This document shows, in pieces, positions 22,226 to 34,400 of a stretch of DNA of 64,000 bases (within the stretch, counting starts at the first letter, position 1; every line of letters begins with the position of its first letter). The stretch spans positions 1 through 64,000 of the forward strand of contig JACEFZ010014533.1 in NCBI GenBank assembly GCA_014155875.1. Reading direction: 5' to 3'. The translations under genes and the position numbers were made by a program. The stretch comes from Cepaea nemoralis (lineage: Eukaryota; Mollusca; Gastropoda; Stylommatophora; Helicidae). The notes beneath the pieces are model-generated. The model saw nothing but the letters and a program-made list of their open reading frames with translations, had not been told where the DNA came from and did not search any database.

Positions 22226-25200
22226 AAGTAATGGAGGAGATGCAAAATTGCTAGCTGTTAATGAAATATAAGACAAACATATATTCTCATACTATTGTTG
22301 TACTTTCTCGTAAACATACAAAACTGTAACAGCCTGTAGAAAAAATAAAGCACACAATTAAAACCCAGTACAGCAGTTAGTTCAATGACAATTGTAGTAT
22401 ACATCTTGCAAGCCGCCACATCGCTGTTCGAATTTCCCCGCACTTCCCTCCAGTTAGCAACAGTGCCAACAACCACCACCATTAGAATTAAATTCAAATT
22501 TAAAAATGATGGAATTAGCGCCTATAGTTTAAGAAGAAAGATGAAATTTGCATCATCTTAATTTGAAAAAGAGCTCTGATTCGAAAAGGAAACGACAATT
22601 TTCTAAATATAGCCGAAAAGGAGCTCAGAACGTAACACAAAACGTAAGTCAAAACGTAACACAGAAGGTTCACTGGAACTGACGGCGTGGTGTCCTCTAC
22701 TCAACAATTCATCTGAAGTTTAGCCAACTCCGATAGAGGAAGAGAGAGAAGTGCCAGCCTATTAAGCAGCCAACGAACTAGGAGAGCAAAAACCTAGCAT
22801 GGAACCTGAAACCTGACGATGTTATGTTTTAAGTAGACATTCAACTATGTTGAAGGTACGCACACTGTAACATTAAGTTAGTTATGCTCCTTTCCCAGAA
22901 AACGGTAAGTTGGTGTCCTGTACAATTGTGGTTAGTCATAAAAGAACTTATTTCAGGAGAGACTAAGCACTATATTCAGATGTCTTAGTTCCTAGATGAT
23001 CTGTGCACTAGGTTAACCCATAGTGAGAGGTTTTCTTTTTCTAGTTATTAAGCTTCTATGTAAGCATAAGTATTATGCCTAGGTTGTGCATTTTACTCCT
23101 TAAGCAATTAAGCTAAGTCAGTAGTGATTTAGGAGTTGGTGATTAACTTAGAGTTTAGGAGATTAGAATCCATAGCTCAGTAGTAAGGAGCTATCTTAAA
23201 TGTGCATTAAAAAAATGTGCATCCACTAAGTAAGAGGATTTAGTGTCATTCGTCCCAGAAACAATACAGGGGCACATTAAATGTAAATAGTTCCCTATGT
23301 GTTATCATAAAGTCCTGTGAAGCATTCATGTGGTTGTTCAATTGTGATTTTATCGGTGTTAAATATATGATTTTAATCCTTAGCTTATTGATTGAGAGTC
23401 ACCTAATTATGCCTACTCATCATCCATGCAAGTAGGGTTATGATTTATATGAGAATGATTGTAGATTGGGTGAGGAGAAGTGGCATACCGAGAATGCATA
23501 TGATCAATCAATCAATCACCTGATAGTAGGTAAATTGATGCATACTGCCACTTTTATCAGAGGAGAAGATGATAGTGGTACCCATGCATTAATTGATAAC
23601 TTAGTGTGCGTCTACGCATTTCGCCACTCTGTATTCCATCACTCATGATACATTTATATGGTTTTGCTTCATGAATTATGTTTAATGTATGATGATGATG
23701 AATCATATGGATGAGTAAGGTAAAGGCATATATCTACACGTTGAAGAGGAGGAAGGATGCTCCTCCTCAAAGCATTTGATTGAGAGGAACCCATATGTGA
23801 TATATTAAAACGTCCTTACCCTTTCCTAGCATTGACTCCCTTAAAAATAAACAATCCCTAATAATTACTGTTTAAGTATCTTGCTTAGTGTAGGAGTAGA
23901 AAATAAAACAGCGATAGACTGACCGTGGCACAGCTTAATTTATTTGGCTTTATTTTGGCTCACGTACCTGGCCAAGACCGGCGAGAATGAAAACAAAGAC
24001 TAAATCGGCCATTTCTAGTGTAGATAGCACACAAGAAAGTCGACCTTTCCCTTCGGGGAGAGGGAAATTTTGCCTTAAAAATATATCTGTCCCTGCAAGC
24101 CAATGCGAGTGATGGATTTGATGGGACTGCATGTCATTACTGTCAACTGGAAACTGGGTAATCAGCCAGAACATGATAAATGACAACCTGTCCTAAAATT
24201 GAGACGGGACCAATTCAACAATGTTGACTGCTGCACTCATTAGCTCCATAGCGAGCAACAGGCAAATTCGAAAACTGACTGGGTGAGTGATTAAGTCCTA
24301 TTTTAGTAGGAATATCCAGGATGGACTTCTGAATCTAATAATCTACAAAGATGAAGATCAACAGAGTAACTGACAACAGTGTATCGTCTGCTTTACTTCT
24401 GAGAAGTACCACCTATGGCCTCATCATTCAACCAAATCAGTGAAACTATGAGACAATTCTACTACAAGTTACTAAAACTAGCAACAGTGAAAACCCTTCA
24501 ACTGTTGGTTGGATTACCAAGTTAATATCCAACAATGGATAAACCTTCGAAAGAACGTCTCACAGCTGCAACAGTCAAACATAAAGGTTCCCCACTCAAC
24601 ACCAAGTTCTAGCTTTGAACACCAACTCAAAAAAATGGGAAGAGACACTGAAACAACATTATAAGCCAATACAACCAACTTCAGAACCTCTGAACCATAA
24701 CTACACCAGATTACCTCAAGGTTCCAAAACCTGAACACCATCTAAAAGACCATATGAAAGCAGCTAGCGGAGTAAATGCCTTTACCCCTGCAACCAAAGG
24801 AATCACCTGATGGCTTGCAACCCTGGATATGTGGTGGAGTTAATATTCTTCAGTTTCATGCCTGCAGCAGAATCCTGGAATTAATTCCAGATGAACCAAA
24901 TGAATAACAAGCAGAATGGTATGTCTACACTGAAAGTAAATACTGAATCAGAACTCTGTGCTGGTCCCATGTCAGCCTAAATGCCATCAACAGTGGAATA
25001 GGATATAGACTGGTGACGAGGTGGGTGAAACCTCTGTGTAAGCCAATTTGGTATTCGGATTATAAGCCGAGAAGCTGAATGGACGTCAACTTTTCATCAG
25101 ACCTGATGATAAAAGGAATTACATTCTGCAAAGCTTAAGTGGAAATCCTGAAGTATGACCAACCTTAGGCACCAAATTTTCACAAAGGCACCGAGCCATT

Positions 25201-28080
25201 TGCACCGGAAGAGTCGTGAATTCAGCCCCAATGGAGGAGATATGTGGTGAATTTATTTCCTAATAGGGATTATAAGTATTCCGCAACAAACTTCAGTGGA
25301 CATTAAACATGACTGTGAGTATTTTGTTTCTGCCAGGATAATTATGGACATTAACTGCTTCGCACTGGAGAAGAATACCCACCCGCACTGCCTAAATAAA
25401 TACTATAATTAATTAGTTTAAATGTGTTATTTTCTATGCCATGGGTTTATAAGGTAACTATTGTTTGAATTGGTAATGAGGTATAACCAATGATGGTTAT
25501 GGTAAATAGTGTATTTTGACACCAACTCATTATTTTTAAAATGAGAGAATTGTAAAAGGTGTCAGAAACAAATGTTTATATGTTGTTGTTCTATATACTT
25601 AGATCATTATTTGCCTTAATTATGAGGGTAAATGAAAGTAGACCCAATTTGTGGTTGTTGTGTTGTTTGTAATAACATTGTATTTTCTGGGGTCACTGGG
25701 TACTATGTTGTGATAATGCAAATCATTCCCATGCCTGTCTGAAAATGCATAGTGTTCATTACACATATATATGTAACTGCAGATTTTGATTTAATACTTG
25801 AACTGTTTGTCCAAAAATTTGTTGATGTGTACATCAAGTAAATGTGGTGTTCATCAGTGGTTGTTTATATGTTGTGAACAATCAATATCCCTCTAGCACT
25901 ATAGTAAATTTAAAGGGTGATGAAGTGGAAAGGGAAACCTACACACAGATGCCATGGTTTCAAGGATTGAATTGTGTTCTCCTGGGGTTTGTGGTAAATA
26001 TCCCTAATCACCATGCATTCTATCAAGTGACCAGAGAATCAATAAATCCCCTAGACTTTTAACAAAATATTCTCATAAATTAAAATCCACATCCCACACC
26101 ATATGAATATCATACAAGAGAAGATGCCATAATGTACTTATATTGTTTATAAGTAAATACTCACTGCATTTAGTGAAGGAATTAAGACACTTAATGTGTG
26201 AGGCCTTTTGTCTTAATTGGAGGGATAAATAGGGAAAATAATTATGTACAACGGGGAATGGTGAACATAGTTATCAATTTCCGAATCGATCAAGGTATTA
26301 CTCAACCTGGAGACCATGGGTAACAGGCATAGGCGAAGATGATACAGCTTATCTGGTAGTCTAGGAATGGATGAAGAAGAACCAGCTATTGAGTTGATAA
26401 CTGTTGGGGGACCCTAAGACCCTCTTTCTCCTTTGTTTATCTTTCCCTGAGGTCAAAATTCCCTTTGTTTATTTTCCTTTTTCTGTGAGGTTTTACCTTC
26501 TTCCTTTTCTAATGATCATATAGATATATTGATGATATCAATAGATATATGTTTGGATGCCGGAGTTTCAGGTACTGGTTAGATCCATCCATAACCATAT
26601 ATGACTCTTGATGGGGACACCTGGCTGGAGAGATGAAAGAAACTACCAGCTTGAGTTTCATCAAACTACTTAGGACAGGTAAACCTGTATCACCATAGAT
26701 AAAACAGGGGACCTTTACTTGGACCTGTGATTTGAGAGGCTAATCGACTGTCATCCTACCTAGACCAGATCAACACTCACTCCGAGAACTCAATATATTT
26801 ATTTTCACTTAACCTTTTTTCAAATGGGTTCCATGGACTCTGGAGTGAATAGACTTGAGATTACGACAAGTCTTTATACTTAATATAACTCAACTGAGAT
26901 ATATATCATTTAACGCACTTGGGAATGTATATTTATTTTGGTGTTTTTGTTTTAAAATGAATGTTTGGGGCATTAATGTATTTTATATATCATGCCTTTG
27001 GAATGGATTATTATTTTTGTAACAGAATGACCAATACCCCAGTCTGCTGTATTTATTAAATATACAAACGATTTCATTTTCACTCTTGAGTGTTACAAAA
27101 ATTCCGTGAGTGATTACGTTGTTGATGTTTATTAATTAATATACCCTAGATATTAGTTATTTAGCTGAAAGCAGAGGGGAAGGTAACTCCACAAGAATAT
27201 AAATCTTTTCCTTGTTCACCTTGGGGACTTCCTTGGCTCTCCTGGACTCTGTTTGTGGACTCAAGCAATTGAGCCAGGGGAGGCTATTAAAATTATAACG
27301 GGCCAGAATCTCATTGGGAAAGAGGAACTTAAGTTGTCCTCTATCTCTTTGAGATTTTCCCGTAGCATCCGACAGCAACCAGGATACTAAATGGCATATA
27401 ATCAAAGCGTTCGTTGCTGACAACTACTGCACATGTAGTTAAGACGTGTGCAATATAAATTGAATTATGCCATTAGCAACGGCACTTTACCACTCTTAAA
27501 AGGATGCGTTTCCACGCCATTTAGCGTATTTAGGAATATGGTGCTAGCCCTATTGTTGTATAGATCAAGCAGCATCCAATGGAGATGTGGTCAGTTATCC
27601 TGTAGGCCATCTCTAACATATGCATTATGCATAAGCAGTTTCCTGCTATGATCTGTGATGTGATATCTACATCACATTTTGTAGGCCAGTATCAAGGAGG
27701 AATAGGTGGGTTATCTTTTCCTCATTTTGTCCAGCGACGAGTCCAAGCGTCGAACCCGCGTTCAACCGTGCTCATGATATTACTAGTGCAGTTAACTATC
27801 AACTTCGTCAGCGCTCACTCCTTGGCAGCCTTCCCTTGCCAGGGCATTTCCTAGTACTCGTGTATGCTTTGTTGATCTGGGAGCCCAGGCTACTGAGACA
27901 ACAGATACCAGATTTATGTAGATTCGAACATGTAACCACCGAACAGTCAGGCAAGAATGTCAATCACTGTGTTACTGTAGGTTCTTAGGACATTTACTGT
28001 CCTCAACAATGACTAAGGAAGGCCAACGAAACCATTGTAGCAGGCATGCGGATTTGTCAGAAAGTCAGATATACCCGTGC
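22226..28080. other. Long AT-rich unassigned region
   Basis: Nearly 6 kb with no recognised repeat, RNA gene or convincing ORF. The longest open frames are under 90 residues and have no familiar motif. It could be intergenic or intronic host sequence or very old repeats. A short purine tract before TGTGGTGA at 25231-25250 is discussed among the rejected items. Confidence 0.5.
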
Positions 28081-28181
28081 CCTTAACAACGTGGGATGCG
28101 GGTACAGACAACATGAGAACTGACATGATTGATGCCTTAAAAGAATATGGAATACAAGAATCCCCTGGCTACTGAACAGTA

Positions 28182-28232
28182 CACACACACACACACATAC
28201 ACACACACATACACACACAAACACACACACAT

Positions 28233-28280
<48 letters not shown>
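28182..28280. repeat. (CA)n-(TA)n microsatellite
   Basis: CA units with TA interruptions, then a pure TA run (28249-28280). It replaces coding sequence of the surrounding LINE, so it grew inside the element. Confidence 0.95.
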
Positions 28281-28282
<2 letters not shown>

Positions 28283-28682
28283 AATTCTGTATTTATTGCA
28301 ATCCCAAAGAAATCAGGAACCTTGGAATGTGATCAACATAGAACAATTAGTATAATGAGTTACATCACAAAGACCTTGTTACGAATTATCATGCAAAGAG
28401 TGAGGAAGAAATTACAACCTGAAATAGGGGAAGAACAATGTGGGTTTGTAAAAGGAAAGGGTACAGTAAATGCTGTGTATATGCTGCGAACAGTTATTGA
28501 ACGTGCTATAGAAGTAAACAAGGATATAATCGTTGCTTTATTGACTACACAAAGGCTTTTGATAGAGTTAGACATGTCAACATGGTGGATATGCTTGCAG
28601 ATCTACAAATTGATGGGAAAGACATTAAACTTATAAAAAACATATATTGGAAACAACAAGCTGCCATAAGGATTGATAACGA

Positions 28683-28930
28683 TGCAGGCTTCGTGGCTTA
28701 GAGGTTATTACTTTTCTCCGTAATCTCGTATACTCTCGTCGGTAACGTGATGACGGTGCGAATCAGCAGTGGTTCGAATCGCATCGGTAACTTACGGGGT
28801 ATGTGAGCCGGCCGCTCAGAAAGCAATGGCAAACTACTGAGCGTAATCTTGCCAAGAAATCAACATACAGCTGAAAGATGCTGGTGTTGACAGCGATGTC
28901 CTGTAAAGGATATGCAAAACAAAACAAAAA
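28683..28930 (+). mobile_element. tRNA-derived SINE, family 1 (most complete copy)
   Basis: A box TGGCTTAGAGG fits the consensus perfectly and B box GGTTCGAATC lies about 80 bp on. The core GGCAAACTACTGAGCGTAA, CCAAGAAATCAACA, GACAGCGATGTCCTGTAA and GGATATGC follow, with an A-rich tail. Inserted in the RTE-type LINE. Confidence 0.88.
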
Positions 28931-29265
28931 AAGAGACTGGTTATAAGAATATCTTGAATACAGAAAAGAACGAATGAATCCACACGATAAGATCTGACTA
29001 TTGAAGGTTGGCTACTAAAGACGATAAAACAAAAACAACTGAAATATTTTGGTCACTTGAAACGTCATGAAAGTTTGGAGAGAACAATCGTGGAGGGGTA
29101 TATGCCTGGGAAGAGAGGAAGAGGAAGGCCACAGAGAAGATGGATGCAGTATGTGGCAGACGATCTACAGATGGGTGTATCAGACGCGGGGCATCTTGAT
29201 TATGATCGAGAATTTTTCCGGATGGGTGTTATGGGGGAGAGGTTCTGCAAGGGACATGCTACTGA

Positions 29266-29342
29266 ATGAATGAATGATTGAATGAATGAATGAATGAATG
29301 AATGAATGAATGAATGAATGAATGAATTAATTAATTAATTAA
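29266..29342. repeat. (TGAA)n tail of RTE-type LINE
   Basis: TGAA units that drift into TTAA. The same unit follows the same LINE end at 30695-30741 (complement) and 32098-32110, so it is the family's 3' tail. Confidence 0.9.
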
Positions 29343-29344
29343 AT

Positions 29345-30010
29345 GTGTGTTTATTTGAATCTCAAAGAGATCAGGGATCTTAGAATATGATCAACATCGA
29401 ACAATTGGAACACTTAGCAAACTGAATCACGTCACAAAGGTTTCCCAAAGAACCATCATGTAAAGAGTTAGGAAGAAAATACAATATGAAATAGGGAAGA
29501 ACAATGTGCACTTGAAGATGGCAAGGATGCAACGAACGTCGCGTATTAAATGGGTAAATTAACTGAGCTGTTGTTTGAAGTAAATACATAACTACACTTT
29601 TTCTTCATAGCCAACAGGCAGACTTTAGAGTAATATAAATCGACATGACAAATTTGATTGCGGATAAGCATATGTGCGGAAAAGACCATAGACTTATAAA
29701 GAACATATACATAGTTAAGTTAGCTGCATATCCTTTCAGGACGTCGCGGTCAACCCCGGCAGTTCTTGACAGATTGTGATTTCTTGGCAAGTTTACGTTC
29801 AGTAGTTTGCCGTTGCTTTCTGAATGACCGGTACTCATTACTGCATAAATCTAGCATTAGGCCGTCTGCTTTCAAATTACCAGCAGCTATGTTTCGAACT
29901 CGGTATGCGGGATTGTGAATTGCGTCCGTAACCCATACAATGCAAACAACATGCTGCAATAAATATAGAGATTGAGGTAGGTCGATATCAGCCAATTAAG
30001 AGAGGACTAC
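29345..30010 (+). pseudogene. RTE-type LINE fragment, degenerate second copy
   Basis: Nucleotide similarity to 28310-28690: TGATCAACAT, GAACAATTG, GAAATAGG and GAAGAACAATGTG in the same order, then AAGAACATATAC. A SINE in the opposite direction (29727-29935) sits close to the site where the first copy also has a SINE, and CAACATGCTGCAATAA after it continues the LINE. Many stops. Confidence 0.75.
29727..29935 (-). mobile_element. tRNA-derived SINE, family 1
   Basis: Minus strand: B-box-like GTTCGAAAC, core GGCAAACTACTGAACGTAAA, CAAGAAATCACAA, and a worn GACGTCCTGAAAGGATATGC end. Inserted in the degenerate LINE copy. Confidence 0.75.
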
Positions 30011-30694
30011 GATAGTCTTGGGTAATCTCTCGAGAACTCTCCATTGCCATAGAGTGAAGATATTATAAGACATTCATATGACAAGCGATTAATCATCATT
30101 AGAGGACATAATATTCACAATATAAAAGAATTCAGTTGATACATGATTGAATGGTACAATGTACAAGATCTGCAGCCTTTAGTCGATGCAATTATTGCAC
30201 ACAGTGAATAAACAGGGTTACAATTAAAGTGTCGTAAAATATAATTTGTGGTCCTTTCCAAGAATATAGAAACACCTCAATGTAACTTCCTAGAAAATGG
30301 AAGCATTCTTAAATAGATGTAGAGATTATGACAAGAATCACCGTGGCAAAAGCAATCGTTTGCAATATGGAAAACAAAAAATTTAATAAGACACAGCTGT
30401 GGGTTGATGCACAAAGCTGTTACAGTGCTATAACGCTATAACGAAGCTGTATTGTTATATGCACTGTCAAACACCAACAATGCCCAGATTATGCTGAGCA
30501 AGATCTAGTAACAGCGGGAATGTTTATTTCCTTGACGGGAGGGAGGGAGGAATCGGCTGGGGGGAGGGGGGGGGGGGGGGGAAGAGAAGAACGAGAGAAC
30601 CATGAAGGCTTTTAAAAAATAAAACAGATGAGGGTAGTCTCTGAAGAAATAGTTGTGGGAAATTATATGTAGGCAGTCAAGATGTTTTGCTGGT
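30011..30694. other. Unassigned sequence with a G-run
   Basis: Nothing coding recognised. A G-rich tract at 30537-30582 holds several runs of three or more Gs ending in a run of about 18, able in principle to form a G-quadruplex. Confidence 0.5.
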
Positions 30695-31210
30695 GTTCAT
30701 TCATTCATTCATTCATTCATTCATTCATTCATTCATTCATTCAGTAGCATGTCCTTTGCAGAACCTCGCTCCCATAACAACCTTCCGGAAAACTTCTCTA
30801 TCACAAGCAAGATGTACCGCGTCGGATACACTCATCTGGAGATCATCCGCCACATCTTGCACCCATCTTCTCTTTCGCCTTCCTCTTCCTCTCTTCCCTG
30901 GCATATACCCCTCCATTATTGTTCTCTCCAAACTTTCATGACTTCTCGAGTGACCAAAGTACCTCAATTTTCTTTGTTTTATCGTCGTTAATAGCCAACC
31001 CTCTTCAAAATTTAGCTCTTGAAGTGTGGATGCATTTGTTCTTTTCTTTACCCAAGATATTCTTAGAACCCGTCTATAACATTTGTATTCAAAGGCATTT
31101 ATGCGTTGTTCAGCTTGTTTAGTAAGTGTCCAGGTCTCACAGGCGTATATTGCAATGGGAAAGATGCATGCTCTTAAAAATCTGATTTTTGTAGTTCTAT
31201 CTGTCCCACT
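30695..31210 (-). pseudogene. RTE-type LINE 3' end with tail
   Basis: Minus strand: ACETWTLTKQAEQRI, CYRRVLRISWVKKRT, LRYFGHSRSHESLERTI, PGKRGRGRRKRRWV and GHATE, then the (TGAA)n tail (30695-30741). It is 5'-truncated near 31210. Mostly open, so relatively young, but only the C-terminal 150 or so residues are present. Confidence 0.85.
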
Positions 31211-31690
31211 CCATAGTTATTCATTTGCTGGTGTTATGAGGGTACATAAACTACAAAACATGACTTGCAAACTCGACGGAACAAGAGCTAGAGGAAGACA
31301 CATCGATAAATATGTGAGAAGTTGCCCACATAACAAGAACACAGCCTGGAGATTGTGTGAGATCGCGAAACACGAACGGCCATGCTTATCGGCATGACAC
31401 ACGATGGTAATGACATATACACGTCCGAGCTTTATGAGGCAAGGAAAAAAGCTCCAACACTCACATCTTTGTCCGCCCTCAGATGAGAGCAAACCCCGCT
31501 ATGTGGTTAATGACTCGTTTCATGGGATCGATTTCTAGACCTGGTTTGGAAACAACGACCCTGGTTACGCATGAATGTTAAGTGTGGCCCTCTGGCGACT
31601 GATATAATTGACGGAAAGCAACTCTTATCTGTTTTTATCTTATCATTTGAATATCAACGAGACCATCTGTGTCAGGATGGTATGTATGCA
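31211..31690. other. Unassigned; short repeat shared with 61220-61320
   Basis: The segment around 31375-31405 (CGGCCATGCTTATCGGCATG then ACACACGATGG) recurs with changes at about 61275-61302 (CCCACGCTTATCGGCATGG, CACATGATGG). Perhaps the end of another repeat family. Not identified. Confidence 0.4.
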
Positions 31691-31730
31691 TGTTAGTTAG
31701 TTAGTTAATCGACATATCATACTCATTGTA
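31691..31730 (-). repeat. I-like LINE 3' tail fragment
   Basis: GTTAGTTAGTTAATCGACAT then ATCATACTCATTG resembles the plus-strand text at 53610-53650 (TTAGTTAGTTAGTCGACAGA, TCATCCTCATTG). A bare LINE tail that lies directly at the start of the 15-bp satellite. Confidence 0.65.
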
Positions 31731-33385
31731 TGTATATGGTATATAAGTATAAGGTATGTATGAATAAGGTATGTGTGTATAAAGTATGTATGTATAAGGT
31801 AACAAATGCATCCATATTTCAAGAGTTGAATATTGAGGAGGGTTGGCATTTAAAGACGATAAAACAAAGAGAATTGAAGTATTTTGGTCACTTGAAACGT
31901 CACGAAAGTTTGGAGAGAACAATAATGGAAGGGTATATGCCTGGGAAAAGAGGAAGAGGAAGGCCAAAGAGAAGATGGGTGCAGGATGTGGCGGATGATC
32001 TCCAGATGGGTGTGTCAGACGCGGGACATCTTGCTTGTGATCGAGAGGTTTTCCGGAAGATTGTTATGGGAGCGAGGTTCTGCAAAGGACATGCTACTGA
32101 ATGAATGAATGTATAAGGTATATATGTATAAGGTATGTATGTATAAGGTATGTATGCATAAGGTATGTATGTATAAGGTGTGTATGTATACGGTATGTGT
32201 GTATAAGATATGTATGTATAAGTTATGTGTGTATAAGTTATGTGTGTATAAGGTATGTGTGTATGAGGTATCTGTGTATAAGGTATGTATGAATAATGTA
32301 AGCATGTATAAGGTATGTGTGTATAAGGCACGTATGTATAATATGTGTATGTGGTATAAGGTATGTATGTATAAGGTAGTATATATAAGGTATGTGTGTC
32401 TAAGGTATGTGTGTCTAAGGTATGTGTGTATAAGGTATATATGTATAAGGTATGCGTGTATAAGGTATGTGTGTATAAGGTATGTGTATATAGGGTATGC
32501 GTGTATAAGGTATGCATGTATAAGGTATGTATTATAGGGTATGTTGTATAAGGTATGTATGTGTAAGATATGTATGTATAAGTTATGTATCTGTAAGGTA
32601 TGCATGTATAATGTATGTATGTATAAGGTATGTATGTATAAGGTATGTATGTATAAGGTATGTATGTATAAGGTATGTATGTATAAGTTATATGTGTATA
32701 AGGTGTGTATGTATAAGGTATGTATGTATAGGGTATGTGTGTATAAGGTATGTGTGTATACGGTATGTGTGTATAAGGTATGTATGTATGTATAAGGTAT
32801 TTATGTATAAGGTATGTATGTATGTATGTATAAGGTATGTGTGTATAAGGTATGTGTGTATAAGGTGTGTATGTATAATGTATGTATGTATAAGGTATGT
32901 ATGCATAAGGTATGTTTGTATAAGGTATGTATGTATAAAGTATGTATGTATAATGTATGTTTGTGAACGGTATGTGTTTATAAGGTATGTATGTATAATG
33001 TATGTATGTATAAGGTATGTATGTATAAGGTATATATGTATAAGGTATGTATGTATAAGGTATGTATGCATAAGGTATGTGTGTATAAAGTATGTATGTA
33101 TACAGTTTGTATGTATAATGTATGTTTGTGAACGGTATGTATGTATAAAGTATGTATGTATAAGGTATGTATGTATAAGGTATGTATGTATAAGGTATGT
33201 ATGTATAAGGTATATATGTATAAGGTGTGTATGTATTATGTATGTATGTATGTATGTATAAGGCAAGTGTGTATAAGGTATGCGTGTATAAGGTATTCGT
33301 GTATAAGGTATGCGTGTATAAGGTATGTGTATATAGTTTATTATAAGGTATTATGTATAAGGTTTGTAAGTATAGCCGGCTTCCA
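31731..33385. repeat. 15-bp satellite (GGTATGTATGTATAA)
   Basis: About 1.35 kb of imperfect 15-bp units with frequent T/G and A/G changes, interrupted by a LINE end at 31800-32108. The unit length is a multiple of three, so all frames can stay open, giving spurious proteins such as MYKVCMYKVCMYK. Confidence 0.95.
31800..32108 (+). pseudogene. RTE-type LINE 3' end inside the satellite
   Basis: Encodes TIKQRELKYFGHLKRHESLE, PGKRGRGRPKRRWVQDVADD and ACDREVFRKIVMGARF ending GHATE, then a TGAA tail. GTATAAGGTA is present on both sides, compatible with insertion into the satellite, although the satellite itself supplies that string. The whole C-terminal frame is intact. Confidence 0.85.
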
Positions 33386-33949
33386 CGCCTAGAGGAAGTC
33401 TTTCTGTTTGCATAAAATTGGTTGGATTCACCGTATTGCTAGAATCTCAGTATATTTAGCAATTTTTTATTGTTTGTCGAATCCAATATGCGAAACACAT
33501 TTTCATTGTTAACCTTATTCCCATAAATCATCAAGTGTTGAGCGATTGCCAAGCTTGGCGTTTTATGGCCTTTTGACTGCGCCTGGATTCCCGAAGACTG
33601 ATTAACTCTCTTATTCACACATACAGGTATATGTTCAGTTACTCGATTAGCTTATTGTCTCTTCGTTCTACATGTGTAAGCTGCTTGGCACTCACACTAG
33701 AATGAACACGTACAGGTTGATTTATCAATAGTCCTTTCACAGTTGGAGTAGGTATTAGGGTCGGTGTATATCTGATTGTTGGTTAAGCAGTAAAGACGAA
33801 GGACCAAAGATTCCATGGGGGTATGTTTAGAATGAAGTCGAGTGTAAGAAGAAATATCCGAATGCACATTTACTTACCAGCCTGTCCATTATCACTACCA
33901 CTGAGTGTCCAGTTCAAGCACGCGTCGAGCAGAGTTGAATGCTTGAATT

Positions 33950-33988
<39 letters not shown>

Positions 33989-34069
33989 TACACACACACA
34001 CATCAAATATAGGGAGCATCTGTTGGATCATTACCAAGACATGCTGGTGTGAAAGGGAACTAGTGGGCC
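33386..34069. other. Unassigned sequence with (CAA)n
   Basis: A CAA run lies at 33949-33988. Nothing else recognised. Confidence 0.5.
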
Positions 34070-34400
34070 TATAGATGGACTTTGTCTGCACCGCTGGGTA
34101 GGGTATTGGTACACAATAAAACAGACTCGGTCATTGCCCATTGGAGCATGTAGACAGTGTGCATAACAGATAAATGATCATGGTCTGGCGGCAATGGTGC
34201 TGCAGGGAGTGACCAGATGATCTTTCTGACATTCAGAACTTAAAGGCAAGGCCAGACGGCCACACAATCAGACTGCAGCTGGTACCTTTAGTAGTGGGAC
34301 TATTCGCTGGCTGTTGAAAATGACGACGGATCACTTATGGGAATGTCCCGAGTGCAGTGATCTCTGTTACCTACCGACGATTTCTTTTCATTCTCAACTC
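34070..34400 (+). pseudogene. I-like LINE 3' fragment, unexpanded form
   Basis: Matches the fragment 440-535 plus 10225-10345: GTGCTGCAGGGAGTGACCAG, GCCAGACGG, CTGCAGCTGGTACC, TTCGCTGGCTGTTGAAAATG, and GGGAATGTCCCGAGTGCAGT (the CPEC zinc region). It has the 34-bp region only once, so it shows the sequence before minisatellite expansion. Confidence 0.8.

Larger units (their letters stand above)
28085..29265 (+). pseudogene. RTE-type LINE, internally deleted, interrupted by microsatellite and SINE
   Basis: Pieces in order: DNMRTDMIDALKEYGI (28107-28160); (CA)n(TA)n in place of the next segment; IPKKSGTLECDQHRTIS (from about 28300) and IGEEQCGFVKGKGT with a frameshift near 28530; IKLIKNIYWKQQAAIRIDN (about 28625-28680); a SINE (28683-28930); then the C-terminal part with LKYFGHLKRHESLERTI and PGKRGRGRPQRRW, ending GHATE before the TGAA tail. 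Most of the RT palm is missing. Dead copy. Confidence 0.85.

Noticed and set aside
25095..25120. CTGATGA string as a second hammerhead
   Set aside because: No GAAA at proper distance and no complementary stems. Other CTGATGA strings (21385, 36010, 57810) fail the same test.
25231..27100. Possible solo LTR starting after a purine tract at 25231-25240
   Set aside because: ATGGAGGAGATA followed by TGTGGTGA resembles a polypurine tract and LTR start, and GTTACA near 27097 could be an end. No flanking duplication, second copy or coding sequence supports it.
32015..33266. ORFs with MYKVCMYKVC or YTHIPYTHI repeats
   Set aside because: Frames through the 15-bp satellite, whose length is a multiple of three.
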